This document shows positions 1 to 5,469 of a stretch of 5,469 bases of DNA, piece by piece. Within the stretch, counting starts at the first letter, position 1. Every line of letters begins with the position of its first letter. The position numbers and the translations under genes are program-made. A model generated the notes under the pieces. That model was not told where the DNA came from, made no database searches, and saw only the letters and a program-made list of their open reading frames with translations. This DNA is from Micavibrio_A sp040381535 (GTDB lineage: Bacteria > Pseudomonadota > Alphaproteobacteria > Micavibrionales > Micavibrionaceae): contig JBEIHF010000051.1 in assembly GCA_040381535.1 (NCBI GenBank), positions 1 to 5,469 of the forward strand, written 5' to 3'.

Positions 1-19
1 ACTTTGAGGGTCGGTACGT

Positions 20-25
20 TATAAA
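20..25 (+). promoter_or_regulatory. Possible -10 element for the OmpA-like lipoprotein gene
   Basis: TATAAA at this position resembles a sigma-70 -10 box and lies about 60 bases before the start codon. A matching -35 element would fall at or beyond the left edge of the window. The TTGAGG at 4-9 is only 10 bases away, which is too close to pair with it. The call rests on one hexamer, so it is weak. Confidence 0.25.
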
Positions 26-37
26 AAGCAAGGACTT

Positions 38-52
38 GCCGGTTTCGCCGGC
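38..52 (+). other. Small GC hairpin in the leader of the OmpA-like gene
   Basis: GCCGG at 38-42 pairs with CCGGC at 48-52 around a 5-base loop (TTTCG). No T-run follows, so it does not look like an intrinsic terminator for a gene to the left. If transcription starts near position 30, the hairpin would sit at the 5' end of the mRNA, where such structures can slow decay. That role is inference only. Confidence 0.3.
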
Positions 53-71
53 CTTACATCAATAAGAATTC

Positions 72-77
72 GAGGAG
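72..77 (+). promoter_or_regulatory. Strong ribosome binding site for the OmpA-like lipoprotein
   Basis: GAGGAG lies 6 bases before the ATG at 84. This is a near-consensus Shine-Dalgarno sequence at good spacing. It fixes the start codon and suggests high expression, as expected for an abundant envelope protein. Confidence 0.8.
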
Positions 78-83
78 TTTTCA

Positions 84-977
84 ATGCAGATTCTGCGCGG
101 ACTGATGATCGTAGCTGGTATAGCTTCCCTTGCCGCTTGCGATTTCAACAAATTTGACGAAGTGGATGCGCTGAACGAAGCGCAGGCCGTAGGCTCCCCC
201 TTCACGCAGAAACTTACCGCTGAATATAAATCGTTCATCGACTCCGAAATGGATCAAACCGACCACGCGGACAGCATCCACTTCGCCCGCAAAGGCCTCT
301 CCTCGGCACGCGGCGACGTTGTTATGCCTGAACCGCTCGGCGACTGGAATATTCAATCAGAACATATGGATGAACTGGCCACGGGCCGTTCCCGCATGAT
401 CGCCATGTTCGATCTCGGCGCCCGCGAAATGTATCCCGATGTCTCCGCCGTTGCCCAATCCCGCTATGACTGCTGGATGGAACAACAAGAAGAGAACTTC
501 CAACAAGATGATATTGACCGTTGCAAACGCGAATTCCTCGCTGCTTTAGAACAACTCGAAGGCGCTATGCCGCAACAGCCACCTGCAGCCGCTCCTGCTC
601 CTGCAGGTCCGTTCAACGTAGACCCGAATGCTCCGATGGAAGTTGAAAACGCGATGTACCTCGTGTTCTTCGATTGGGATCAATCTGTACTCGGCCCCGG
701 CGCGCAAAGCGTTCTGGATGCCGTTGCAGCCGAGGTTTCCAAGCGTAGCCTGAACGCCGTGAACGTTGTCGGCCACGCCGACAAATCCGGCCCCGAAGGC
801 TACAACGACAAACTAGCCAGCCGCCGTGCGAACGCCGTTCGCGATGCACTGGTACAGCGTGGCGTTCCTGCGAACATCATCAACGTTACCAGCCGCGGCG
901 AGAACGAGCCTCTGGTTGAAACCGCTGACAACGTCCGCGAGCCGGCCAACCGCCGCGCCCAGATCTCCTTCCAATAG
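84..977 (+). CDS. OmpA-family peptidoglycan-binding lipoprotein
   Basis: This 297-residue envelope lipoprotein probably tethers a membrane to peptidoglycan. Residues 1-18 form a short signal peptide ending in the lipobox LAAC, so Cys19 is the predicted lipidated residue. Residues 20-160 are mostly helical and acidic, with a DCWMEQQEENFQ stretch (about 129-140) and Cys130 and Cys147, which could form a disulfide. I recognise this N-terminal domain from other alphaproteobacterial OmpA-like proteins, but its function is not known to me. A Pro/Ala linker (about 162-176) leads to the C-terminal OmpA domain (about 186-297). That domain has GHADKSG (230-236), ASRRANAV (245-252) and the terminal NRRAQISF. 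By family knowledge, Asp233 and Arg248 match the residues that bind diaminopimelate. The residue after Cys19 is Asp, which in enteric bacteria favours inner-membrane retention. The gene stands alone, with a strong ribosome binding site and its own terminator. It is not Pal: it is longer, has the extra N-terminal domain, and no tol genes are nearby. I am sure of the family and unsure of the exact role. Confidence 0.93.
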   Translation: MQILRGLMIVAGIASLAACDFNKFDEVDALNEAQAVGSPFTQKLTAEYKSFIDSEMDQTDHADSIHFARKGLSSARGDVVMPEPLGDWNIQSEHMDELATGRSRMIAMFDLGAREMYPDVSAVAQSRYDCWMEQQEENFQQDDIDRCKREFLAALEQLEGAMPQQPPAAAPAPAGPFNVDPNAPMEVENAMYLVFFDWDQSVLGPGAQSVLDAVAAEVSKRSLNAVNVVGHADKSGPEGYNDKLASRRANAVRDALVQRGVPANIINVTSRGENEPLVETADNVREPANRRAQISFQ

Positions 978-995
978 GGATATGGCATACGAATT

Positions 996-1027
996 AAAAC
1001 GGGGCCTTTCGAGGCCCCGTTTTTTTT
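996..1027. terminator. Bidirectional Rho-independent terminator
   Basis: A perfect 9-bp stem, ACGGGGCCT (999-1007) with AGGCCCCGT (1012-1020), closes a TTCG loop (1008-1011). On the plus strand it is followed by an unbroken run of eight T (1020-1027), a textbook terminator for the OmpA-like gene 19 bases after its stop codon. On the minus strand AAAA (996-999) reads as TTTT after the same stem, so it can also end the operon that stops at 1040. The plus direction should be the stronger one because its T-run is longer. Confidence 0.93.
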
Positions 1028-1039
1028 GTTTTGTTTTAT

Positions 1040-1621
1040 CTATTGGCGAATGGCCGGTGTGGCATCGAGAAGGTCTTGGATCTTCTTGTCCACGTCTGTG
1101 ACCAGCGTTTCAAGGAACCTGGTCTGGCGCATCTCGCGCTCTGCCAAGGCCACACTGGAGGGCATCACGAGCGTGCGTTCCATTTTGATGATCGTGGACT
1201 GGCGTCCGTTGAAACCATCAGGCTCGGGCGTGACGCGCAGGCGTAAGAACAATTCATAGATATCTTCCGTGCCCGCATCCGCCCATGCAAGAACCTTGCT
1301 CTTTTCCTTGTCCTCACGCATGTGCACGCGCGCGTCTTCGATTAGGATGGTGAACTGCCCGCCGCCCGCGCCCGATGCTTGGTAGCGCTGGGCCGCATAG
1401 CGTTTAATCGCGTCTGCGGGGGAAATGACGAACTGGCCGGAAACATCCTGTGGGTCGTTGGTTATCTCGTAAGCTTCGCTCACGGTGGCCGATTGCACGT
1501 TCAACCTTTGCGGCGTGAAATTGGCAAAGGTCAGTTGCGGCGCGGGCATGCCGCCAGGATGTGATGTACTGCACGACGCCAGCGCAATCATCGCCGCGGT
1601 GATCATAAGGGTCTTTTTCAT
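1040..1621 (-). CDS. Uncharacterised lipoprotein downstream of hslO
   Basis: This is a 193-residue secreted lipoprotein of unknown function. The signal peptide (1-16, starting MKK) ends in the lipobox LASC, which makes Cys17 the lipidation site. The next residue is Ser18, compatible with sorting to the outer membrane. The mature part starts with a flexible Ser/Pro/Gly stretch (18-30). It continues with a segment rich in beta-strand character (about 60-150), including AIKRYAAQRYQASG (71-84) and FTILIEDARVHM (90-101). It ends with a charged helical region (about 155-188, VALAEREMRQTRFLETL). I recall similar lipoproteins in alphaproteobacteria but cannot give a function. The repeated strands plus final helix could suit a periplasmic auxiliary lipoprotein, which is speculative. 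Its ATG overlaps the hslO stop codon (ATGA), with AAGGAG at 1629-1634 inside the end of hslO, so translation is probably coupled. It is the last gene before the shared terminator. Confidence 0.85.
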   Translation of the reverse strand: MKKTLMITAAMIALASCSTSHPGGMPAPQLTFANFTPQRLNVQSATVSEAYEITNDPQDVSGQFVISPADAIKRYAAQRYQASGAGGGQFTILIEDARVHMREDKEKSKVLAWADAGTEDIYELFLRLRVTPEPDGFNGRQSTIIKMERTLVMPSSVALAEREMRQTRFLETLVTDVDKKIQDLLDATPAIRQ

Positions 1622-2508
1622 TCGGTCTCTCCTTTTTTAATCTCCGATGGATCGATCTTGTATTCTGTGCTGCAGAATTCGCATGTCATCAGGATTTTGC
1701 CGCCCACCGTCATATGGTCGATATCATCGTTCGACATTGTGGACAAAATACGGCTGACACGATCGATATTGCACCGGCAGGTGCGCTCCAATTTTTTGGG
1801 ATCGTAAACCCGTACGCCTTCTTCATGGAACAGGCGGAACAACAAATCATTAGCTGTGAGCTCGGTAGACAGCAATTCCTCGTCCTTGACGCTGCCCAGC
1901 AGGATCATGGTGCGGCGCCAGTCATTCTCGTTCACGTTGCTCTGGTCTTTGTTATAGTTCACGGAATCTTCTGGCATTTGTTGAACCATGATGCCGCAAC
2001 CGCGCCATTTCCCGTCCACCTTGCCGATTTTCATGACCATGCCGGTCGCGATCTGCTCGGACTGCTGGAAATAATTTTGCACACTGGCGAGAAGAGATTC
2101 AGACTTTAATTCCACGATACCTTGATACCGCTCAGTATGTTCGCCCTGATCCACCGTAAAGGCTATATAACCTTTGCCGAGCAGTTCAACGCGGTTCTCG
2201 ACATATTTGGCGCCTTCGATCTCTTCGCTTTTAAAAGATGCGCAGGCGCGTATCCCGCCCGCGCTCGTCATATCGGCCACGACCATTTTCACCGGCCCAT
2301 CGCCCTGCGCTTGCAAGGTGAAGATACCTTCGTATTTGAGCATGGACGAAAGCATGGCGCACAAAACCAGGGTCTCGCCCGTCAGGTGCAAAACATCGGA
2401 CGTATATTTATGCGCACCCAGAATTTCTTCCAGGACAGGAGCCAAACGCACCACGCGCCCGCGAATACGCGAAGCCTCCAACTGAAATGATTGAATGAAA
2501 TCTTCCAT
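1618..2508 (-). CDS. hslO: Hsp33 redox-regulated chaperone
   Basis: Hsp33 is a cytoplasmic, ATP-independent holdase. It is inactive when reduced and zinc-bound, and oxidation (for example by peroxide with heat, or bleach) switches it on to hold unfolding proteins. The product is 296 residues from the ATG at 2508, close to the usual family length. The N-terminal substrate-binding domain spans roughly 1-180, with the family-typical WRGCGIMVQQMP near 168-179 and a linker domain after it. The C-terminal switch holds the zinc ligands as CRC (Cys244, Cys246) and CEFC (Cys276, Cys279), 29 residues apart, matching the family CxC-(27-32)-CxxC pattern. All four are intact, so redox switching should work. 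I prefer ATG 2508 to the in-frame TTG at 2514 because AAGAG (2515-2519) sits 6 bases before the ATG but directly against the TTG. The gene starts 13 bases after the permease stop and overlaps the next lipoprotein by 4 bases, so it is mid-operon. Extra cysteines occur near residues 50, 89 and 171. Confidence 0.95.
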   Translation of the reverse strand: MEDFIQSFQLEASRIRGRVVRLAPVLEEILGAHKYTSDVLHLTGETLVLCAMLSSMLKYEGIFTLQAQGDGPVKMVVADMTSAGGIRACASFKSEEIEGAKYVENRVELLGKGYIAFTVDQGEHTERYQGIVELKSESLLASVQNYFQQSEQIATGMVMKIGKVDGKWRGCGIMVQQMPEDSVNYNKDQSNVNENDWRRTMILLGSVKDEELLSTELTANDLLFRLFHEEGVRVYDPKKLERTCRCNIDRVSRILSTMSNDDIDHMTVGGKILMTCEFCSTEYKIDPSEIKKGETE

Positions 2509-2521
2509 ATCCAACTCTTGC

Positions 2522-3343
2522 CTAGGATTTTATCTTGTAACCAGTTTTGACCATCCAGTAGGAAAGCGCGCCCAGCACTATATTGATCACAATCAGCGTA
2601 ACCGCGCCCGCCAGAAGGCTTCCGTCCGCATGGCCGGTAAAGCCATAGCGGAACCCGTCGATCATGTAAAAGAATGGATTGTAATGAACCAACGTGTTCC
2701 ATATCCCCGGCAATTGTTCCGCCGAATAGAATGTGCCCGAAAGGAACGTCATGGGCGTGACAATGAAGTTCGTCACCGCCGCGATATGGTCGAATTTTTC
2801 GGACCATATCCCCGCCGCCAATCCGAGACTGGCCAGCATAGCATTGCCCAACACCGCATAAAGAGTAACCGCCCACCATGCATGCACGCTAATACCGACC
2901 GTGGCCCAGACTGCAATCGTACAAACCGTGCCTACGATCAAACCGCGTATCACGCCCCCCACCATATAACCCGTGAACAATTCACCGGGCGATATCGGCG
3001 GCATTAGCACATCCACGATATTCCCCTGCACTTTCGCGATCACGATAGAGGACGACGTATTGGCGAATGCGTTTTGCACCATCGTCATCATCACGAGACC
3101 CGGCGCCAAGAACACCAGATAGGGAATTTCACCGACCGTCATAGTTAATCCGCCGAACGCCAGCGCGAACACGGCGTAATAGAGCAGCGTAGTCACAACG
3201 GGCGCGACAATCGTTTGCGTATAAACGCTGATGAACCGTCCTATTTCTTTGCCGATCAGGGTTTTGAGGCCAACCATGTTGATAGCGGGAATAACGCGCG
3301 GTTTGAGTTCTGCGCCAATTGGTATAAAATCACTGTGTTTCAT
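2522..3343 (-). CDS. ABC-2 type transporter permease
   Basis: This is the inner-membrane channel subunit of an ABC exporter, 273 residues long, the normal size for single-domain ABC-2 permeases. A soluble amphipathic N-terminus (about 1-38) precedes about six membrane segments, near 41-63, 74-92, 122-146, 153-179, 187-205 and 246-265. The stretch between and after the fifth segment (TFLSGTFYSAEQLPGIW, then HYNPFFYMIDGFRYGF, about 199-235) is the recognisable ABC-2 signature seen in the YadH/NodJ group. That group exports drugs, glycolipid-like or polysaccharide substrates. I cannot tell the substrate here. A matching ATP-binding subunit is usually adjacent, but none is in this window: the upstream neighbour is the divergent recX and the downstream neighbour is hslO. 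It probably works with an ATPase encoded elsewhere. No clear Shine-Dalgarno precedes the ATG at 3343. The next in-frame Met (residue 23, at 3277) also lacks one, so I keep the longer form. It is the first gene of the hslO operon. Confidence 0.88.
   Translation of the reverse strand: MKHSDFIPIGAELKPRVIPAINMVGLKTLIGKEIGRFISVYTQTIVAPVVTTLLYYAVFALAFGGLTMTVGEIPYLVFLAPGLVMMTMVQNAFANTSSSIVIAKVQGNIVDVLMPPISPGELFTGYMVGGVIRGLIVGTVCTIAVWATVGISVHAWWAVTLYAVLGNAMLASLGLAAGIWSEKFDHIAAVTNFIVTPMTFLSGTFYSAEQLPGIWNTLVHYNPFFYMIDGFRYGFTGHADGSLLAGAVTLIVINIVLGALSYWMVKTGYKIKS
3303..3330 (+). promoter_or_regulatory. Candidate recX promoter inside the permease gene
   Basis: TTGAGT (3303-3308) and TAAAAT (3325-3330) are separated by 16 bases and resemble sigma-70 -35 and -10 boxes. 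Transcription would start near 3337, giving a leader of about 40 bases to the recX ATG. The elements lie within the first codons of the opposing permease gene, as they must with only 36 bases between the two starts. This was read by eye only. Confidence 0.35.
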
Positions 3344-3361
3344 GGAGAATTACGACCGTTG

Positions 3362-3414
3362 ATTATGCAGGAAAATATTATGGCTCAAGATATGGCAGAA
3401 GCAGAAAATATCAA
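3362..3414 (-). promoter_or_regulatory. Candidate promoter region for the permease-hslO operon
   Basis: Reading the minus strand, TTGATA (plus-strand 3409-3414) and TATCTT (3387-3392) are 16 bases apart. They would start transcription near 3380, about 37 bases before the permease ATG. A second pair, TTGAGC (3383-3388) and CATAAT (3362-3367), has a short 15-base spacer and would leave only a very short leader. Both overlap the start of recX. Either, both or neither may be used. Confidence 0.25.
3369..3372 (+). promoter_or_regulatory. Ribosome binding site that decides the recX start
   Basis: AGGA lies 7 bases before the ATG at 3380, which is good spacing. The in-frame ATG at 3365 has only a GGAG 17 bases away (3344-3347). 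The reading frame also stays open up to 3215, well inside the permease gene, with no supporting signal there. This site therefore favours the 204-residue form. Confidence 0.6.
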
Positions 3415-3994
3415 GCCGCGTCAGCCCCGCCGCGAGAAAAAGCCCCCGAAGAAAATCACCGAAAAATACCTCTACAATTCGGGCCTTGCTTACCTGCAGC
3501 GATTCCCCGCGGGCACATCCCACTTTCGCCGGGTGATGAGCCTTAGGATCGATAAATCCTGCAATTTTCATAAAGAACAATTAAAAGACGATTGCCTTGC
3601 GCTGCTCGACAAGACGATCGAAAACTTCACGCGCATAGGCCTGCTGAACGATGACGCGTATCTGCAAGGCATGGTGACCTCCTTGCGCCGCCGCGGCCTA
3701 TCCACACAGGCGATCCTTTCCAAACTGGGTCAGAAGAGCATGGCGCAAGATAGGGTCTTCTCGGCGCTCCATAGCCACGACTCAATGCGCGGTTTACAAA
3801 ACCCTGATCTTGCCGCCGCCGTGATGCTGACCCGCCGCAAATGTATCGGTGCATTTCGTAAAACCTTGGAATTCGAACGCCAGAAAGAACTGGCTGCCAT
3901 GGGCCGCGCGGGATACGACTTCGACATCGCGCAAAAAGCATTGGCCCTGCCCTTGAATGAGGCAGAGGAAATGCTTGCGCAAATACGCTCCTAA
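3380..3994 (+). CDS. recX: RecX-family regulatory protein
   Basis: RecX proteins bind RecA filaments and usually limit their extension, damping recombination and the SOS response. This one has 204 residues. A basic, Pro/Lys/Arg-rich tail (about 12-25) precedes the helical RecX core. The core begins at KYLYNSGLAYLQRFPAG (29-45) followed by HFRRVMSLRI (48-57). It continues through DKTIENFTRIGLLNDDAYLQG (77-97) and the highly basic SLRRRGLSTQAI (101-112), and ends with KELAAMGRAGYDFDIAQKAL (169-188). This order of motifs, with the GLLNDDAY-like turn and the RRRG segment, is typical of alphaproteobacterial RecX. recA is not in the window; a stand-alone recX away from recA is common. It diverges from the permease with a 36-base gap, and its stop codon overlaps the stop of the convergent kinase gene. 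I saw no clear LexA operator, but I cannot scan for the alphaproteobacterial version rigorously. Confidence 0.87.
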   Translation: MAQDMAEAENIKPRQPRREKKPPKKITEKYLYNSGLAYLQRFPAGTSHFRRVMSLRIDKSCNFHKEQLKDDCLALLDKTIENFTRIGLLNDDAYLQGMVTSLRRRGLSTQAILSKLGQKSMAQDRVFSALHSHDSMRGLQNPDLAAAVMLTRRKCIGAFRKTLEFERQKELAAMGRAGYDFDIAQKALALPLNEAEEMLAQIRS

Positions 3995-5469
3995 ACTCTT
4001 TCGGGCGTTTTGACGCCCACGCTCGATACGCGCTTGGGCGGGAAGATAAGGCTCGCCGTTGTGCCTATACCTTTTTGAGAGAACAATTCGAGCGTCCCGC
4101 CATGCAGGCTCATCAATGATTGTACCAGCGTCAGGCCAAGGCCCGTGCCGGATTCCGCTTTGTTGAGCGCCGTATCAACCTGACCGAATGGCGATAAGGC
4201 TTTTTCAATCTCTTCATCCGTCAAACCGATACCTGTGTCGGTCACGGAAACATGCATCTGGCCGAAATCATCAATATCGGCATGGATGGTGATACGCCCG
4301 CCCGACGGCGTGAATTTCACGGCGTTGGAAACAAGATTGATCAGCATTTGTTTGACAGCCTGCGTCTCGCCGATAAGCTTGGGCGTATTCGACGTGATAA
4401 GGTTGGAGATAATCATACTGTTGGTTTCGATCTTTTGCGATAGCATTTCAAGTGTGGAATGCAAGACGCGGCTCAAATCCACCACGCTCTCATTGAGCTG
4501 GCGATCGCCCGCTTCGATACGGGACACATCCAGAATATCGTTGATGACTTGCAAAAGGCGTCTGCCGCTTTCATGGATATCACGCGCGTAATCCAAATAT
4601 TCAGCGCGGCCCACTTCACCGAATGCCTGTGTTTTTATGATATCGGAAAAACCGATAATGGCGTTCAACGGTGTGCGCAGTTCATGTGACATGTTGGCTA
4701 GAAATTCGGATTTCGCGCGGTTGGCCAAATCGGAATCGACCTTAGCGGCGCGCAAGGCGATCTCGGTATCTTTACGCGACGTGACATCGTCCATGCTGCC
4801 TTCGAAATAGATAAGTTGGTCTTGCTCATCCTTAACCGCCCGCAGGTTTTCCGCAACCCAGATAACTTTGCCGTCCTTGCGGCGCACTTGGCATTCCACC
4901 GTCACGGAACCCGATCGCATGGCTTCGCGCAACTGACGCTCGCGCTCACGCGCATTGAAATAAACATCGGTGTTAGCGTTGCGTATATCGCGCAAAATCT
5001 CTTCCGTCATGGCATATCCCAAAATCGAAGCCATAGCTGGGTTAGCAGAGAGATAATGGCCTTCGGGTGTAACCTGATAGATACCAGACGCCGCGTTTTC
5101 AACGATGGCGCGGTATTTCTTTTCCGCTTCCGATAACGCACGCTCCGCCCTGCGACGCTCTTCCACATCCGTGATGGTACCGACCACGCGTAAATCTTTG
5201 TTTTCATCCTGACGCAACATCGACACTGCCAATTCCACGGCGCGGAAATTTCCGTCCGCGGTGCGAAGGCGTGTAAAGGCACGGTATCCTTGCTTCTTAC
5301 CCTTAACCAATTGCGCAAAATTGCTGCGTTGTTCGGCTTGGTCTTGCATGTACAAAAGATCGAAGATATTGCGCCCCAAAGAACGCTCGGCGGAGAAGCC
5401 CGTGATCTTTTGCCATGTTTCATTAAGGAACAAAATCTGGCCATCTGTCGAAGTTTCAAAAATGATATC
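3991..5469 (-). CDS. PAS-domain sensor histidine kinase (N-terminus cut by window edge)
   Basis: This two-component sensor kinase is seen only in its last 492 residues; the frame is open to the right edge. Visible positions: a PAS domain cut at its start (1-102; begins DIIFETSTDGQILFLNETW), with its PAC part ending near TITDVEERRRAE; a short charged helix; and a second PAS domain (about 118-232, YRAIVENAASGIYQ to GSMDDVTSRKD). Next comes the HisKA dimerisation domain (about 252-320) with FLANMSHELRTPLNAIIGF, where His262 is the phospho-accepting residue (codon 4684-4686). The HATPase domain follows (about 365-478), with Asn378/Asn382 in LINLVSNAVKF, DTGIGL (411-416), SPFGQVD (426-432) and GTGLGL (441-446). 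All catalytic boxes are intact. There is no C-terminal receiver domain, so phosphate should pass to a separate regulator, which is not in view. FGEVGRAEYLDYARDIHESG and INDILDVSRIEAG resemble DivJ/PleC kinases. No membrane segment is visible; one may lie in the missing part. The TTG at 5433 is internal, not the true start. Confidence 0.93.
   Translation of the reverse strand, partial: DIIFETSTDGQILFLNETWQKITGFSAERSLGRNIFDLLYMQDQAEQRSNFAQLVKGKKQGYRAFTRLRTADGNFRAVELAVSMLRQDENKDLRVVGTITDVEERRRAERALSEAEKKYRAIVENAASGIYQVTPEGHYLSANPAMASILGYAMTEEILRDIRNANTDVYFNARERERQLREAMRSGSVTVECQVRRKDGKVIWVAENLRAVKDEQDQLIYFEGSMDDVTSRKDTEIALRAAKVDSDLANRAKSEFLANMSHELRTPLNAIIGFSDIIKTQAFGEVGRAEYLDYARDIHESGRRLLQVINDILDVSRIEAGDRQLNESVVDLSRVLHSTLEMLSQKIETNSMIISNLITSNTPKLIGETQAVKQMLINLVSNAVKFTPSGGRITIHADIDDFGQMHVSVTDTGIGLTDEEIEKALSPFGQVDTALNKAESGTGLGLTLVQSLMSLHGGTLELFSQKGIGTTASLIFPPKRVSSVGVKTPERV

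Noticed and set aside
1714..2490. Plus-strand open frames of 131 and 122 residues across hslO
   Set aside because: They lie entirely antisense to a clear Hsp33 gene, show no ribosome binding site or recognisable motif, and read like the complement of normal codons.
2382..2879. Minus-strand 165-residue frame spanning the permease-hslO junction
   Set aside because: It is out of frame with two well-supported genes on the same strand and its composition (many Cys, Trp, Arg) is typical of a shadow frame.
2495..3007. Plus-strand 170-residue frame antisense to the permease
   Set aside because: There is no start signal and no domain, it is rich in Arg and His, and the permease on the opposite strand has a clear family signature.
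3215..3379. N-terminal extension of recX by 55 residues
   Set aside because: The extension lies mostly inside the permease coding sequence, is not RecX-like, and has no ribosome binding site. AGGA at 3369-3372 supports the ATG at 3380.
4003..4018. Hairpin as an intrinsic terminator for recX or the kinase
   Set aside because: The 6-bp stem has no T-run after it on either strand and lies within kinase codons. I keep it only as a remark in the convergent-junction finding.
5433..5469. Kinase gene starting at the TTG at 5433
   Set aside because: The frame stays open to the window edge and the extra residues (DIIFETSTDGQI) complete the beginning of a PAS domain, so the gene continues beyond the window.
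1..5469. Mobile element, CRISPR array, tRNA or defence system
   Set aside because: I saw no inverted terminal repeats, spaced direct repeats, cloverleaf or transposase, integrase or nuclease motifs on either strand. All long stretches are accounted for by ordinary chromosomal genes.

Overview
The window looks like ordinary chromosome from a Gram-negative alphaproteobacterium with middling GC. Several proteins point there. One is a diderm OmpA-domain lipoprotein whose N-terminal helical domain carries a DCWMEQQEEN-type motif. Another is a RecX of the short-core type with an arginine-rich middle. A third is a PAS histidine kinase whose dimerisation helices read like the DivJ/PleC group. A deep-branching lineage (Rhodospirillales- or Micavibrionales-like) is my guess, not something the sequence proves. 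I see no tRNA, rRNA, CRISPR, transposon, integrase or attachment-site signal, and no compositional break.

Layout from left to right. (1) Positions 84-977 (+) hold an OmpA-family, peptidoglycan-binding lipoprotein with a strong ribosome binding site. It ends at a strong hairpin terminator (996-1027) that can work in both directions. (2) Positions 1040-3343 (-) form a tight three-gene cluster, read right to left: an ABC-2 transporter permease, the redox-activated chaperone Hsp33 (hslO), and an uncharacterised lipoprotein. The gaps are 13 bp and then a 4-bp ATGA stop/start overlap, so these genes are almost certainly one operon ending at the same shared terminator. (3) Positions 3380-3994 (+) hold recX, divergent from the permease with only 36 bp between start codons. 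Promoters for both directions must therefore lie partly inside the opposing coding sequences. (4) Positions 3991-5469 (-) hold the C-terminal 492 residues of a PAS-PAS-HisKA-HATPase sensor kinase. It overlaps recX tail-to-tail by 4 bp and runs off the right edge.

How the genes relate. Hsp33 (oxidative-stress holdase) and RecX (RecA modulator) are both stress-linked, and the two lipoproteins and the permease concern the envelope. No single pathway unites the window. The permease has no ATP-binding partner in view, and the kinase has no response regulator in view. I found no convincing new multi-gene system. The most useful leads are the orphan permease-hslO-lipoprotein operon, the uncharacterised lipoprotein, the compressed divergent and convergent junctions around recX, and the DivJ/PleC-like kinase.
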